Shown here: positions 46,374 to 54,606 of the stretch, in pieces
Layout: each line of letters begins with the position of its first letter
How positions within the stretch are numbered: the stretch's first letter is position 1
The notes under the pieces: generated by a model
What the model saw: only the letters and a program-made list of their open reading frames with translations
What the model was told of the DNA's origin: nothing
The model's database searches: none
Position numbers and translations under genes: made by a program
Assembly (NCBI RefSeq): GCF_039871875.1
Contig: NZ_JBDPMD010000007.1
Location: forward strand, 222,929-286,928
Direction of reading: 5' to 3'
Length of the DNA: 64,000 nucleotides
From: Sphaerisporangium sp039871875
GTDB taxonomy: Bacteria; Actinomycetota; Actinomycetes; Streptosporangiales; Streptosporangiaceae

Positions 46374-46925
46374 TCATGCCACCGCCTCCTCGATCACGTC
46401 GCACAACATGTGGATCACCGCCAGGTGGACCTCCTGGACGGTCGCGGTGTCCCGGGACGGCACCGCGACGGCCTCGTCGCACAGCGAGGCGAGCGGGTTC
46501 GGCGCCTTCCCGGTGAGCGCCCACGTCAGCAGGCCCTCGGTGCGGCCCGCGGCCGCCGCGGCGAGCACGTTGCCGCTCGACCCGCTGGTGGACAGGCAGA
46601 TGAGCACGTCCCCCGGCCTGCCGTGGGCGCGCACCTGCCGGGCGTACACCTCGTCGGCGCCGAAGTCGTTGGCGATGGCCGTCGCCGCCGAGGTGTCGGC
46701 GTGCAGCGGGATCGCCGCGTAGGGTGCCCGGTCGGCGCGGAACCGGCCCACGAGCTCCGCGGTGAGGTGCTGCGCCTCGGCGGCCGACCCGCCGTTCCCG
46801 CAGGCCAGCAGCCGCCCGCCCCCGGCGAGCACGGCCGCGAGCTTGCGGCCCCAGATGTGGATGCGCGGCGTCTCGACGCTGACCGCGGCCAGCGCGCCTC
46901 TCAGCCGCACCAGATGCGGATGCAT
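46374..46925 (-). CDS. gmhA: Phosphoheptose isomerase
   Basis: A 183-residue SIS-domain isomerase converting sedoheptulose-7-phosphate to D-glycero-D-manno-heptose-7-phosphate. Motifs are LLACGNGGSAAEAQHLTAELVGRF, DTSAATAIANDFGADEVYARQV and DVLICLSTSGSSGNVLAAA, with QEVHLAVIHMLCDVIEE at the end carrying the catalytic Glu-His pair. The ATG at 46925 starts 4 bases after the GT4 stop on its upstream side. With HldE it supplies activated heptose; a GmhB phosphatase is not found in this window. Confidence 0.95.
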   Translation of the reverse strand: MHPHLVRLRGALAAVSVETPRIHIWGRKLAAVLAGGGRLLACGNGGSAAEAQHLTAELVGRFRADRAPYAAIPLHADTSAATAIANDFGADEVYARQVRAHGRPGDVLICLSTSGSSGNVLAAAAAGRTEGLLTWALTGKAPNPLASLCDEAVAVPSRDTATVQEVHLAVIHMLCDVIEEAVA

Positions 46926-46929
46926 GGCC

Positions 46930-48120
46930 TCACCCCTCCGCCGTCGCGAGGCGGCCGGTGCTCATCCCGGCGAGACTCCGGTACACCGACTCGGTGCGCG
47001 CCGCCACCTGCGGCCAGCCGTACCGCGTCCGCGCGCGGCGCAGCCCGGCGGCGGCGAGGGCCGCGCGCCGCTCCGGGCAGCCGAGCAGGTCGCGCAGCGC
47101 CTTGGCGACGGCGCGGGGACGGCGGGGCGGCACCAGCACGCCGCACCCGGTGACGGTGTCCAGGTGGCCGCCGACCGCGGAGGCGACCACCGGCACCCCG
47201 CAGGCCATCGCCTCCACCGGGACCATGCCGAACGGCTCGTACCACGGCACGGTCACCACGACCCGCACCGACCGCATGAGGGCGGGCACGTCGGCCCTGG
47301 CGACGCTCCCGATGAGGCGCACCCGCCCGGCGAGGCCGGACGCCGACGCGAGGGCCCGCAGCCGCAGCCACTCGGCGTCCCCGGGTTCGCCGCCCGCCAC
47401 GATGAGCCGTGCCTCCGGCACCCGGGGCAGCGCCTCGATGACGGTGTCCACGCCCTTGCGTGGCACCAGCCGGCCGATGCTCAGCACCTGCTGGCCGGCG
47501 GGCCGCGCGGCCGGGCCGTCCGGGCGGAACAGCGCGAGGTCCACGCCGCACGGCACCACGGTGACCCGTTCCGGTGGCACGCCCATCGCGACCAGCTCAC
47601 GTACCTCGTCGGTGCAGGTGGCGATGATCGCGGCCGCCCGGCGGCCGATGTCGCGTTCGACCGCGAGCCGTTCTGGCGGGCTGGTGTCGGCGGCGCCCTG
47701 CCAGCGGCGCTTCACCGTGCCGAGGGCGTGGAAGGTCTGCACCACGGGCACGCCGAGCCAGGTGGCGGCGTTGAGCGCGGCCATGCCGCTCATCCAGAAG
47801 TGCGCGTGCGCGACGTCCGGCCGCTCCCGGCCCCAGCGGCGGGCCAGCCAGGCGGCGAACGCCGGCATGTGCGGCGGCAGCGCGTCCTTCGGCAGCGGCT
47901 CGGGCGGCCCGGCGGGCACGTGCTCCACCACGGCGCCGGGCGCCAGCGGCACCGGGGCGTCCTGGCCCCTCGCCGTCCTGCGGGTGTACACCGTCACCTC
48001 GTGGCCGAGGGCGGCGAGCGCGGTGGCGAGCCCGGCGACGTGCACGTTCTGCCCGCCCGCGTCCACCCCGCCGATCGCGGCCAGCGGGTCCGCGTGTTCC
48101 GACACCATGGCGATCCTCAT
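46930..48120 (-). CDS. Family 4 glycosyltransferase
   Basis: A 396-residue retaining GT-B enzyme. The N-terminus is MRIAMVSEHADPLAAIGGVDAGGQNVHVAGLATALAALGHEVTVYTRR, very like MshA and sucrose-phosphate-synthase relatives; the donor domain has VLSIGRLVPRKGVDTVIEALP and the E-x7-E block YEPFGMVPVEAMACGVPVVASAVGGHLDTV. The donor is probably a nucleotide-heptose or hexose in this context. The ATG at 48120 overlaps the GT9 stop by 4 bases (ATGA). The overlap, with gmhA 4 bases downstream, shows a tight operon. Confidence 0.92.
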   Translation of the reverse strand: MRIAMVSEHADPLAAIGGVDAGGQNVHVAGLATALAALGHEVTVYTRRTARGQDAPVPLAPGAVVEHVPAGPPEPLPKDALPPHMPAFAAWLARRWGRERPDVAHAHFWMSGMAALNAATWLGVPVVQTFHALGTVKRRWQGAADTSPPERLAVERDIGRRAAAIIATCTDEVRELVAMGVPPERVTVVPCGVDLALFRPDGPAARPAGQQVLSIGRLVPRKGVDTVIEALPRVPEARLIVAGGEPGDAEWLRLRALASASGLAGRVRLIGSVARADVPALMRSVRVVVTVPWYEPFGMVPVEAMACGVPVVASAVGGHLDTVTGCGVLVPPRRPRAVAKALRDLLGCPERRAALAAAGLRRARTRYGWPQVAARTESVYRSLAGMSTGRLATAEG

Positions 48121-49238
48121 CGCACCCCCTCGGGCAGCGCCCCCGCCGTGCCGTCCCCGCCGTCCGCCGGGATGAGCGTGGGGGCGGTCGCGTGGCGCAG
48201 CACGCCGGGGGCCGAGGTGGCGACGAGCTCGCGCACCGTCGCCACCACCTGCTCGCTGGTCACCGAGGACAGGCAGGGGTGGCCGGGCACCGGGCACACC
48301 CGGGCGCGGGTGCCCCGGCACGGCGCGTCCTGGTCGCCGAGCAGCGCCACCGGCACCCGGTACGGCGCCCAGCGCGCCGCCGGGACGACCGGGGCGAACA
48401 GGCTGACCACCGGCGTGCCGACCGCCGCCGCCAGGTGGGCGGGGCCGGTGTTGGCCACCACGACCGCCGCCGCGCCGGCGAGCACCGCGGCGAGCTCGTG
48501 CAGCGTCGTCACCCCGCCGAGGTCCGCGCCGTACGCCCCGGCGACCTGCGCGGTGAGCGCCTGCTCGTCGGGGTCGCCGGTGACGACGACCCGCAGGCCG
48601 CCGAGCACCAGCTCCCGTACCGCGCGGGCGTGGTGCCCGGCGGGCCAGGCGCGGGCCGGGGCCGAGGTGCCCGGGTGCACGACCACGTACCCCGGCGGGC
48701 CGGTGAGGTGCTCCACCGGGGGCAGCGGGCGCCGCACGTCCAGCGCGCCGTCGTCGCCGGCGGGCAGCTCGAAGCCCGCCTCGCGCACCAGGGCCAGCAT
48801 GCGCAGCGCCTCGGGCACGTCGCCGGTCTCGTCCACGATGTGCCGGACGTCGAGCAGCGAACCGGGGTAGTCCTCGCTGATGGCGGCGATGCGGGGCACG
48901 CCCGCGAGGCGCAGCAGCAGGGCCAGCGGCAGCGACGACTGGTGGAACGACGTGAGGATCACCGCCGTGTCCGGGGCCACGTCGCGCACCATGGCGACCA
49001 GGCCCTCGGCGTGCTCGGGCGTCAGCGGCCGCGGGTCGGGGTCGATCCATGGCGCCCGCCACTCCAGCACCTGGTCCACCCCCGGCAGCAGCCCCGCCGC
49101 CGCCGTCCCGTTCGGCCCGGTCAGCACCACGACCCGCTCGGCACCCGCCGCGACGGCCCGGATCGCCGGGCCGGCAAGCAACACGTCCCCGGCGTTGTCC
49201 AGCCGCGCCACCAGCACGGTCCCCGCGCCGCGCGTCAC
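48117..49238 (-). CDS. Family 9 glycosyltransferase (heptosyltransferase-like)
   Basis: A 373-residue GT-B protein of the ADP-heptose:LPS heptosyltransferase family. Features are VLVARLDNAGDVLLAGPAIRAVAAGAERVVVLTG at the start (the D residue after N-x-G in the acceptor domain), VVVHPGTSAPARAWPAGHHARAVREL and the donor-site block VVVANTGPAHLAAAVGTPVVSLFAPVVPAARWAPY. Together with GmhA and HldE it points to heptose transfer. The start is GTG at 49238, overlapping the GT2 stop (GTGA). Confidence 0.9.
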   Translation of the reverse strand: MTRGAGTVLVARLDNAGDVLLAGPAIRAVAAGAERVVVLTGPNGTAAAGLLPGVDQVLEWRAPWIDPDPRPLTPEHAEGLVAMVRDVAPDTAVILTSFHQSSLPLALLLRLAGVPRIAAISEDYPGSLLDVRHIVDETGDVPEALRMLALVREAGFELPAGDDGALDVRRPLPPVEHLTGPPGYVVVHPGTSAPARAWPAGHHARAVRELVLGGLRVVVTGDPDEQALTAQVAGAYGADLGGVTTLHELAAVLAGAAAVVVANTGPAHLAAAVGTPVVSLFAPVVPAARWAPYRVPVALLGDQDAPCRGTRARVCPVPGHPCLSSVTSEQVVATVRELVATSAPGVLRHATAPTLIPADGGDGTAGALPEGVR

Positions 49239-50194
49239 CGGCGCACCCGCAGTTCGCCGCGCAGCCGGTGGACGCAGGCGAGCGGAGGGATCACCACGCT
49301 GGTGACGGCCATCCGCACCACCTCCTCCGGGGTACGGGGCCCCGGCGCGAGCCGTGCCCAGGCGAACTCGGCCGTCAGTCCCAGCCACCCGGCCCACGCC
49401 ACCAGCGCCCCCACGGCGGCCCTGCGTCCCCGCTCGCCGTCGCCGCGCGAGGCCGCGGCGGCCACGCCGAGGACGCACGAGAGCACACCGAGCGCGGTGG
49501 TCGCGGCGTGCCGGGCCAGCCTGCCGGGGACGCCGCCGACGGCGGCCCGCCAGCCCGCGCCGTGCACCCGGCGCATCAGGGCGTCGTCGGCGTTGCCCCG
49601 CTGGGCGCGCACGCTGGTCCAGAACCCGTCGTCCCGCACCGGGTGGTGGGTCACCCGGCGGCCCTTGACCAGGCGGTACCCGGCGCGCATCAGCCGCAGC
49701 GCCAGATCGGCGTCCTCGCGGTACGCCCGGGGGAACCGCTCGTCGAACCCTCCGGCCCGCTCGAGCGCGACCCTCCGGTACGCCATGTCCGCGGTCACCC
49801 AGCCCGCCCCGGCCAGGCCCGCCGTGTTGCGCTCGGCGTCGTTCGGCCGCCGTCCCTCAGGCAGCGGCACCACCAGCCGGCCCTGGCTGCCCGCGACGTC
49901 CGGCGGCAGGTCGGCGAGGTCGGCGGCCAGGTCCCGCACCCATCCCGGCTGCGGCACCACGTCGTCGTCCAGGAACGCGATCCACCGGGTGCGGGCCGCC
50001 CGCCACCCCGCGTTGCGCGCCGCCGCCGGGCCACGGCCTCCCGTGCGCAGCACCTGCACGTGGCCGGGCACCTTCAGCTCCGGGCAGAACCGCGGCCGGT
50101 CGTCCACCACGATGACCGGCGTGCCGGAGCCGAGCGCGGCCAGTGTGCGGCTCAGGCTGCGCCGCCCGACGGTGGGGATCACGACGGTGATCAC
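49235..50194 (-). CDS. Family 2 glycosyltransferase with C-terminal membrane helices
   Basis: A 319-residue GT2. The GT-A domain starts ITVVIPTVGRRSLSRTLAALGSGTPVIVVDD, then GPAAARNAGWRAARTRWIAFLDDDVVPQPGWV (DDD metal site near residue 76) and GGFDERFPRAYREDADLALRLMRAGYRLV. The last 100 residues have two hydrophobic stretches (AATTALGVLSCVLGVAAAA and AVGALVAWAGWLGLTAEFAW), so it is membrane-bound, like enzymes working on lipid-linked sugars. GTG at 50194 overlaps the small ORF stop (GTGA). Confidence 0.9.
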   Translation of the reverse strand: MITVVIPTVGRRSLSRTLAALGSGTPVIVVDDRPRFCPELKVPGHVQVLRTGGRGPAAARNAGWRAARTRWIAFLDDDVVPQPGWVRDLAADLADLPPDVAGSQGRLVVPLPEGRRPNDAERNTAGLAGAGWVTADMAYRRVALERAGGFDERFPRAYREDADLALRLMRAGYRLVKGRRVTHHPVRDDGFWTSVRAQRGNADDALMRRVHGAGWRAAVGGVPGRLARHAATTALGVLSCVLGVAAAASRGDGERGRRAAVGALVAWAGWLGLTAEFAWARLAPGPRTPEEVVRMAVTSVVIPPLACVHRLRGELRVRR

Positions 50195-50286
50195 GGGGCA
50201 CCCCGGCTCACGCCGGCCGCCCGCGCGGCGCGCCGGTCCTTCTTGCGGACGCCTCTGGCGACGCTCCGCGTGCGTACGTCGATCAT
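50191..50286 (-). CDS. Small basic ORF, 31 aa, overlapping both neighbours by 4 bases
   Basis: A 31-codon frame that begins at an ATG overlapping the carbamoyltransferase stop (ATGA) and ends at a TGA overlapping the GT2 start (GTGA). The peptide is highly basic (about 11 Arg/Lys; DVRTRSVARGVRKKDRRAARA) and has no hydrophobic segment. Its two 4-base junctions match the rest of the operon exactly, which argues for real translation or at least for a coupling leader that carries ribosomes across to the GT2. It is too short for recognition and may simply be a coupling device. Confidence 0.5.
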   Translation of the reverse strand: MIDVRTRSVARGVRKKDRRAARAAGVSRGAP

Positions 50287-51923
50287 GCGGAGTACACCTC
50301 CCCGCGGCGCACCAGGTACGGCCCGAGCACGAGCACGTCGACCGGTGCGGATCCGAAACATTCGAGCGCGTCGCGGGGGTCGTCCACCATGGGGCGCCCC
50401 GCCGTGTTCAGGCTGGTGTTGACCAGCACCGGCAGGCCGGTGCGGGCCTCGAACTCGGTGAGCAGCCGGGCCAGCAGCGGCTCGGACGCACGGTCCACGG
50501 TCTGGGCCCGCGCCGTGCCGTCGACGTGCACCACGGCGGGCAGGCGGTCGCGCCACTCGGGGCGCACGTCGTGCACGAACAACATGTACGGGCTCGGCAG
50601 CGGGCCGCGCTCGAAGACCTCCCCGGCCCGTTCGGCGAGCACCATGGGGGCGACCGGGCGGAACGGCTCGCGGCCCTTGACCGCGTTCAGCCGGTCGCTG
50701 TTCGCGGCCCGTCCCGGGTGGGCGAGCAGCGACCGGTGGCCGAGCGCGCGGGGGCCGTACTCCGACCGCCCCTGGAACCACGCCACGACGCGGTCCGCGG
50801 CCAGCTCGGCCGCCACCGCCGCCGCGAGGTCGGCGGGCCGCCGGTGGGGGACGCCCGCGGTGGTCAGCCACGCGGCGAGCTCCTCGTCGGTCCACTCCCG
50901 TCCGAGGTCCGCCCCCGGCATGGGCGCCACCGGCTCGCCGTGCAGCCGCGCCAGGTGTAGCGCCCCGCCGAGCGCCGTCCCGGCGTCCCCGGCCGCCGGC
51001 TGCGCCCAGACGTGCTCGAACGGCCCCTCGCGCAGCAGCCGCGTGTTGGCCACGCAGTTGAGCGCCACGCCGCCCGCCATCGTCAGGCACCGCTCGCCGG
51101 TGCGCTCGTGCAGCCACCCCGCCAGCTCCAGCAGCACCTCCTCCAGCCGCCGCTGCACGCTGGCCGCGAGGTCCGCCTGCTCCGCCGTCCAGTTGCCGTC
51201 GCCGGTGCCCGCCTTGGCGTAGACGCTCCAGTCGACCGGCTCCACGCGGAACCCGCCGTCCCCCGTGGTGTGGATCAGCTCACGCAGCTCGCCGAGGTGG
51301 CGCGGCTCGCCGTACGCCGCGAGCGCCATGACCTTGTACTCGTCGCTTGACCGCTGGAACCCGAGGTGCGCCGTCACCTCCTCGTACATCAGCCCGAGCG
51401 AGTGCGGCAACTCCTGCGCCGCGAGCACGCTCAGGTCCCCGTCCCGGTACACCCCGGCGAGGTGCGACACGGCCTCGCCCCGCCCGTCGCACACCAGCAC
51501 CGCCGAACGCCGGTACGGCGCCGCCAGCCCCGCCGACGCCGCGTGCGCGACGTGGTGCGGCACGAACGTCACCCGCGCCCCGTCCAGCCCCGGCAACGCC
51601 GTCGCGAGGAACGCGGGGGCCCGCCGCGCGTAGGTGGTCCGCAGCTCCTCCCACCCCGCGTCCAGCCCGGCCGTCCCCTCCCGCACCAGCTCCGGGTCGT
51701 ACGAGTACGCCACCCCGTCCAGGTCCTCCGCCCGCAACCCCGCCCGCTTGAGGCACCACGCCGCCGCCCGCTCCGGCAACTCCCACGCCGAGAACGCCAC
51801 CGGCCTCTTGCCGTGCTTACGCCGGCTGAACCGCTCCTCCTCCGCCGCCGCGACGACTTCCCCGTCCACGACCAGCGCCGCGGCTGGGTCGTGGAATATG
51901 GCGTTGATCCCGAGAAACCGCAT
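50283..51923 (-). CDS. Carbamoyltransferase, NodU/CmcH/TobZ type
   Basis: A 546-residue O-carbamoyltransferase. The N-terminal Kae1-like domain has LGINAIFHDPAAALVVDGEVVAAAEEERFSRRKHGKRP, FVPHHVAHAASAG (metal-binding His residues), LVCDGRGEAVSHLA and SSDEYKVMALAAYGEP. The YrdC-like C-terminal part has VAWFQGRSEYGPRALGHRSLLAHP, FRPVAPMVL and PVLVNTSLNTAGRPMVDDPRDAL. It transfers carbamoyl from carbamoyl phosphate to a hydroxyl through carbamoyl-AMP. The ATG at 51923 is preferred to that at 51929 because GGAGGT is 6 bases upstream. It is first in the overlapping glycan operon, so the product is probably a carbamoylated heptose or hexose. Confidence 0.93.
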   Translation of the reverse strand: MRFLGINAIFHDPAAALVVDGEVVAAAEEERFSRRKHGKRPVAFSAWELPERAAAWCLKRAGLRAEDLDGVAYSYDPELVREGTAGLDAGWEELRTTYARRAPAFLATALPGLDGARVTFVPHHVAHAASAGLAAPYRRSAVLVCDGRGEAVSHLAGVYRDGDLSVLAAQELPHSLGLMYEEVTAHLGFQRSSDEYKVMALAAYGEPRHLGELRELIHTTGDGGFRVEPVDWSVYAKAGTGDGNWTAEQADLAASVQRRLEEVLLELAGWLHERTGERCLTMAGGVALNCVANTRLLREGPFEHVWAQPAAGDAGTALGGALHLARLHGEPVAPMPGADLGREWTDEELAAWLTTAGVPHRRPADLAAAVAAELAADRVVAWFQGRSEYGPRALGHRSLLAHPGRAANSDRLNAVKGREPFRPVAPMVLAERAGEVFERGPLPSPYMLFVHDVRPEWRDRLPAVVHVDGTARAQTVDRASEPLLARLLTEFEARTGLPVLVNTSLNTAGRPMVDDPRDALECFGSAPVDVLVLGPYLVRRGEVYSA

Positions 51924-52024
51924 CGGCATACCTCCGTAAGGCCGCGATGGTCTGGTTACCGAGAGAAGCGGTGGTCAAACGCCGCTTTGCGCATACCACG
52001 AGGTAGAAAGGCCGAGAATCTTGA

Positions 52025-52041
52025 ACTTAGTCACTCTAAGT
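52025..52041 (-). terminator. AT-rich hairpin at the end of the propeller gene
   Basis: ACTTAG / CTAAGT with a 5-base loop spans the stop codon of the propeller gene. The stem is short. It could be a weak terminator, or an operator in the promoter of the carbamoyltransferase operon 100 bases away. Confidence 0.35.
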
Positions 52042-53284
52042 GATTATTTCTGGTTTCCCTGCCCTTGTTCTCCTGATCGCCCCGGCCCGTCGCGGCCTCC
52101 ATCGCGTACACATGGCCGGTCCCGTCCCCGACGTACACGGTGCCGTCCGCGACGGCCGGACCGGACACGGCGGCTCCCCGGGTGTAGGTGTGCCAGCGCG
52201 CATGACCGGTGGCGGCGTCCAGCGCGTACACCGCGCCGCCGGTGGTGGCGGCGTGGACGATGCCGCCCGCCACCACCGGAGTGGTCCACCCGCCGCTGAA
52301 CCGGCTGATCGGGGTGTAGGTCCACAGGGAACGGCCCGTGGCGGCGTCCAGCGCGTACAGCGAACGGTCGTCGCTGCCGGCGTAGACGGCACCGCCCGCC
52401 ACGCGGGGGCCGTGCTCCACTGCCGCTCCGGTGCCCAGGCTCCAGCGCACGGCGCCGGTGGTGGCGTCCAGCGCGTACACCCGCCGGTCGTGGCTGCCGA
52501 CGTACACCGTGCCGTCCGCGACCGCGGGCCCGCCGCCGACGGCCCCCGCCGTGGCGCTGATCCAGCGCACGGCGCCGGTCGCGGCGTCCAGCGCGTACAC
52601 GTGGCGGTCGTGACTTCCGGCGTAGACGACGCCTCCGGCCACCGCCGGACCGCAGGACACGACGTCCCCGGTGGTGAAGCTCCAGACGCCCTCGCCGGTC
52701 GTGGCGGCGAACGCGTGCACACGACGGTCGTCGCCGCCGACGTAGACGACGCCTCCGGCCACCGCCGGGCCGGAGCGGACGGGGCGACCGGTCGTGCGGG
52801 ACCAGACGACCCGGCCGGTCGCGACGTCCAGCGCGTAGACCTTGCCGTCGTCACTGCCGACGTAGAGGAGATCGTCCGCCACGGCCGGGCAGGACCGCAC
52901 CGTGCCCGCCGTCCTGCGCGTCCACACCACGCGGCCGTCGGCGGCGTCCAGCGCGTACACCTTGCTGTCGCAGCCCACGTAGACGGTGCCGTCCGCCACC
53001 GCCGGGCCGGCGTGGACGGCGCCGCCGAGCTTGCGTGTCCACCCGGTCCTCCGGGCACTCGGCGCTGGGGTGGCGCGCGGCCGTGGCGGCGGGGTGACGG
53101 GCCGGGGCGGGGCCGGGACCCGTCGCCCTCCCGCCCAGCCGACGATCGCCGCGGTGACCGGCACCAGCAGCGACGCCAGGCCCGCGAGGTCGGCCGCGGT
53201 CTCCAGGCCCCACGCGCGCAGGGCGAACCACAGGGCCGCTCCGAGGGCGCAGAACGCCAGGGCCGCGGCCGTCCACCGCCACAT
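52031..53284 (-). CDS. Membrane-anchored PQQ-type beta-propeller protein
   Basis: A 417-residue protein with two hydrophobic helices at the N-terminus (about residues 4-21 and 31-50), a Pro-rich linker and eight PQQ/YVTN-like propeller repeats of about 40 residues: GPAVADGTVYVGxxDxxVYALDAATGxVxW. The repeats are strikingly regular at protein and DNA level. No cofactor or catalytic residues are obvious, so it may be a BamB-like scaffold or sensor. The ATG at 53284 is 1 base from the stop of the serine hydrolase gene, so the two form an operon. Confidence 0.85.
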   Translation of the reverse strand: MWRWTAAALAFCALGAALWFALRAWGLETAADLAGLASLLVPVTAAIVGWAGGRRVPAPPRPVTPPPRPRATPAPSARRTGWTRKLGGAVHAGPAVADGTVYVGCDSKVYALDAADGRVVWTRRTAGTVRSCPAVADDLLYVGSDDGKVYALDVATGRVVWSRTTGRPVRSGPAVAGGVVYVGGDDRRVHAFAATTGEGVWSFTTGDVVSCGPAVAGGVVYAGSHDRHVYALDAATGAVRWISATAGAVGGGPAVADGTVYVGSHDRRVYALDATTGAVRWSLGTGAAVEHGPRVAGGAVYAGSDDRSLYALDAATGRSLWTYTPISRFSGGWTTPVVAGGIVHAATTGGAVYALDAATGHARWHTYTRGAAVSGPAVADGTVYVGDGTGHVYAMEAATGRGDQENKGRETRNNHLE

Positions 53285-53285
53285 G

Positions 53286-54506
53286 TCAGGAGGTCCCTCC
53301 GGTGAGGGCCCCGGTGACGATCTCGGCGGTGTGCTCGGGGCCGTAGCCCGTGCGTCGGTCACCTGACCCGAGGCGGACGACGACGGTGTCGGAGGACGGG
53401 TCGACCTGGATGATCTGGCCGCCGAGGCCGATGGCCCAGTACATGTCCGGGGGCGCGGACGGCACCAGCCGGGAGGGGCTGGTGCGTTCGCTCTCCTGCC
53501 GGGTGGTGGCGCGGAGCGGGCCCGCGACCGTGCCTTCGGCGTTGATCCACCACAGGTACCCGTAGGCGGCGTTGATGTCCTGGGACGGGCGGGTGGTCGC
53601 GGCCCTCACCCAGCTCTCCGGCACCAGCCGTTCGCCGTCCCACTTGCCGCCGCGCAGGAACAGCAGGCCGAAACGGGCCAGGTCCTCGCAGGTCGACCGC
53701 AGGCCGGTGTACATGGTGGTGTTGCCCGACAGGTCCCGCGTCATCTCCGAGTGACGCATGCCGAGCGGGCCGAGGAGCCGCTCGCGCGCGTAGTCCGCCG
53801 GGTCCTTGCCCGTCGCCTGGCGCAGCACCGCCTCCAGCGTCTGGATCGCGGCGTTGTTGTACGCCCAGACCTTCCCGGGTGCGGCGTCCTGCGGCAGACC
53901 GATCGCGAAGCCCGTGCGGTCGGCCGCCCGGCCGAGGCCGCTGTAGTCGGTGGTCAGGTCCCAGTGGCGGCCGGAGTCGTTGCCGAGGACGTTCCTGACG
54001 CGCACGTCCTTCGCCGCCGTCTTCCTCCACCGGGGGATGTACCGCGCCATCGGGTCGTCGATGTCGAGCAGGCCCTCCTCCTGCGCGATGCCGACCAGGG
54101 TGCTCGTGTACGACTTGGTGACGGAGAAGACCTCGTGGGCGGACGTGGCGGCGCCGTTCCAGTACCAGTCGGCCACGATCTGTCCGTGGCGCACCACGAC
54201 CAGGCAGTTCGACTCCATCGCACGGGCCCGCTCGGCGATCCCGGCCAGCTTCCGCGGGTCGAAGCCGGCCTCCCGGGCGTCCCCCCGTGCCCAGGCGGGC
54301 CCGGGATAGCCGGAGCCGGGGGCCGGGTGCGGGGACGCCGCTGTGCTCGGCGTCGTGCGCGCGGCCGGTGTGCTCGGTGCCGTGCGCGCGGCCGGTGTGC
54401 CGGCGCGGGCCCCTGGATCAGGAGCCGTGCATCCGGTCGCGGCGAGCAGGAGCGCCACGACCGCCGCGGCCAGGCGACGGTGAGGCGGTGACGCCGGGTG
54501 TTCCAT
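53286..54506 (-). CDS. Serine hydrolase lipoprotein, class C beta-lactamase family
   Basis: A 406-residue exported lipoprotein. The signal peptide ends in a lipobox (LLLAATGC), followed by a Thr/Ala/Pro linker (about 28-66) with repeats of ARTAPST type. The catalytic domain has the SxxK motif FSVTKSYTSTLVG near residues 129-141, YNN near 217 (AYNNAAIQTLEAVL) and LGGQIIQVDP in place of the KTG strand. Members include D,D-peptidases and esterases; the substrate is unknown. The ATG at 54506 follows GAGGTGG. It leads a two-gene operon with the propeller protein. Confidence 0.9.
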   Translation of the reverse strand: MEHPASPPHRRLAAAVVALLLAATGCTAPDPGARAGTPAARTAPSTPAARTTPSTAASPHPAPGSGYPGPAWARGDAREAGFDPRKLAGIAERARAMESNCLVVVRHGQIVADWYWNGAATSAHEVFSVTKSYTSTLVGIAQEEGLLDIDDPMARYIPRWRKTAAKDVRVRNVLGNDSGRHWDLTTDYSGLGRAADRTGFAIGLPQDAAPGKVWAYNNAAIQTLEAVLRQATGKDPADYARERLLGPLGMRHSEMTRDLSGNTTMYTGLRSTCEDLARFGLLFLRGGKWDGERLVPESWVRAATTRPSQDINAAYGYLWWINAEGTVAGPLRATTRQESERTSPSRLVPSAPPDMYWAIGLGGQIIQVDPSSDTVVVRLGSGDRRTGYGPEHTAEIVTGALTGGTS

Positions 54507-54543
54507 CACCCACCTCTTCCGGTGAGCACGACGGCCGTGCGAC

Positions 54544-54567
54544 GTGTCCCCTGATGTCTGGGGGCAC
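54544..54567 (-). terminator. Hairpin downstream of GH87-like gene
   Basis: GTGTCCCC / GGGGGCAC (one G-T pair) with an 8-base loop, 40 bases past the stop of the giant secreted protein and before the serine hydrolase gene. Confidence 0.55.
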
Positions 54568-54606
54568 GCTACACGGCCGACGGTCCCGGGCGAAGAGCCT
54601 TTCCGG

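Noticed and set aside
44878..51930. GmhB heptose-bisphosphate phosphatase gene inside the heptose cluster
   Set aside because: No frame here carries the HAD motif DxDxT. The enzyme must be encoded elsewhere or be bypassed.
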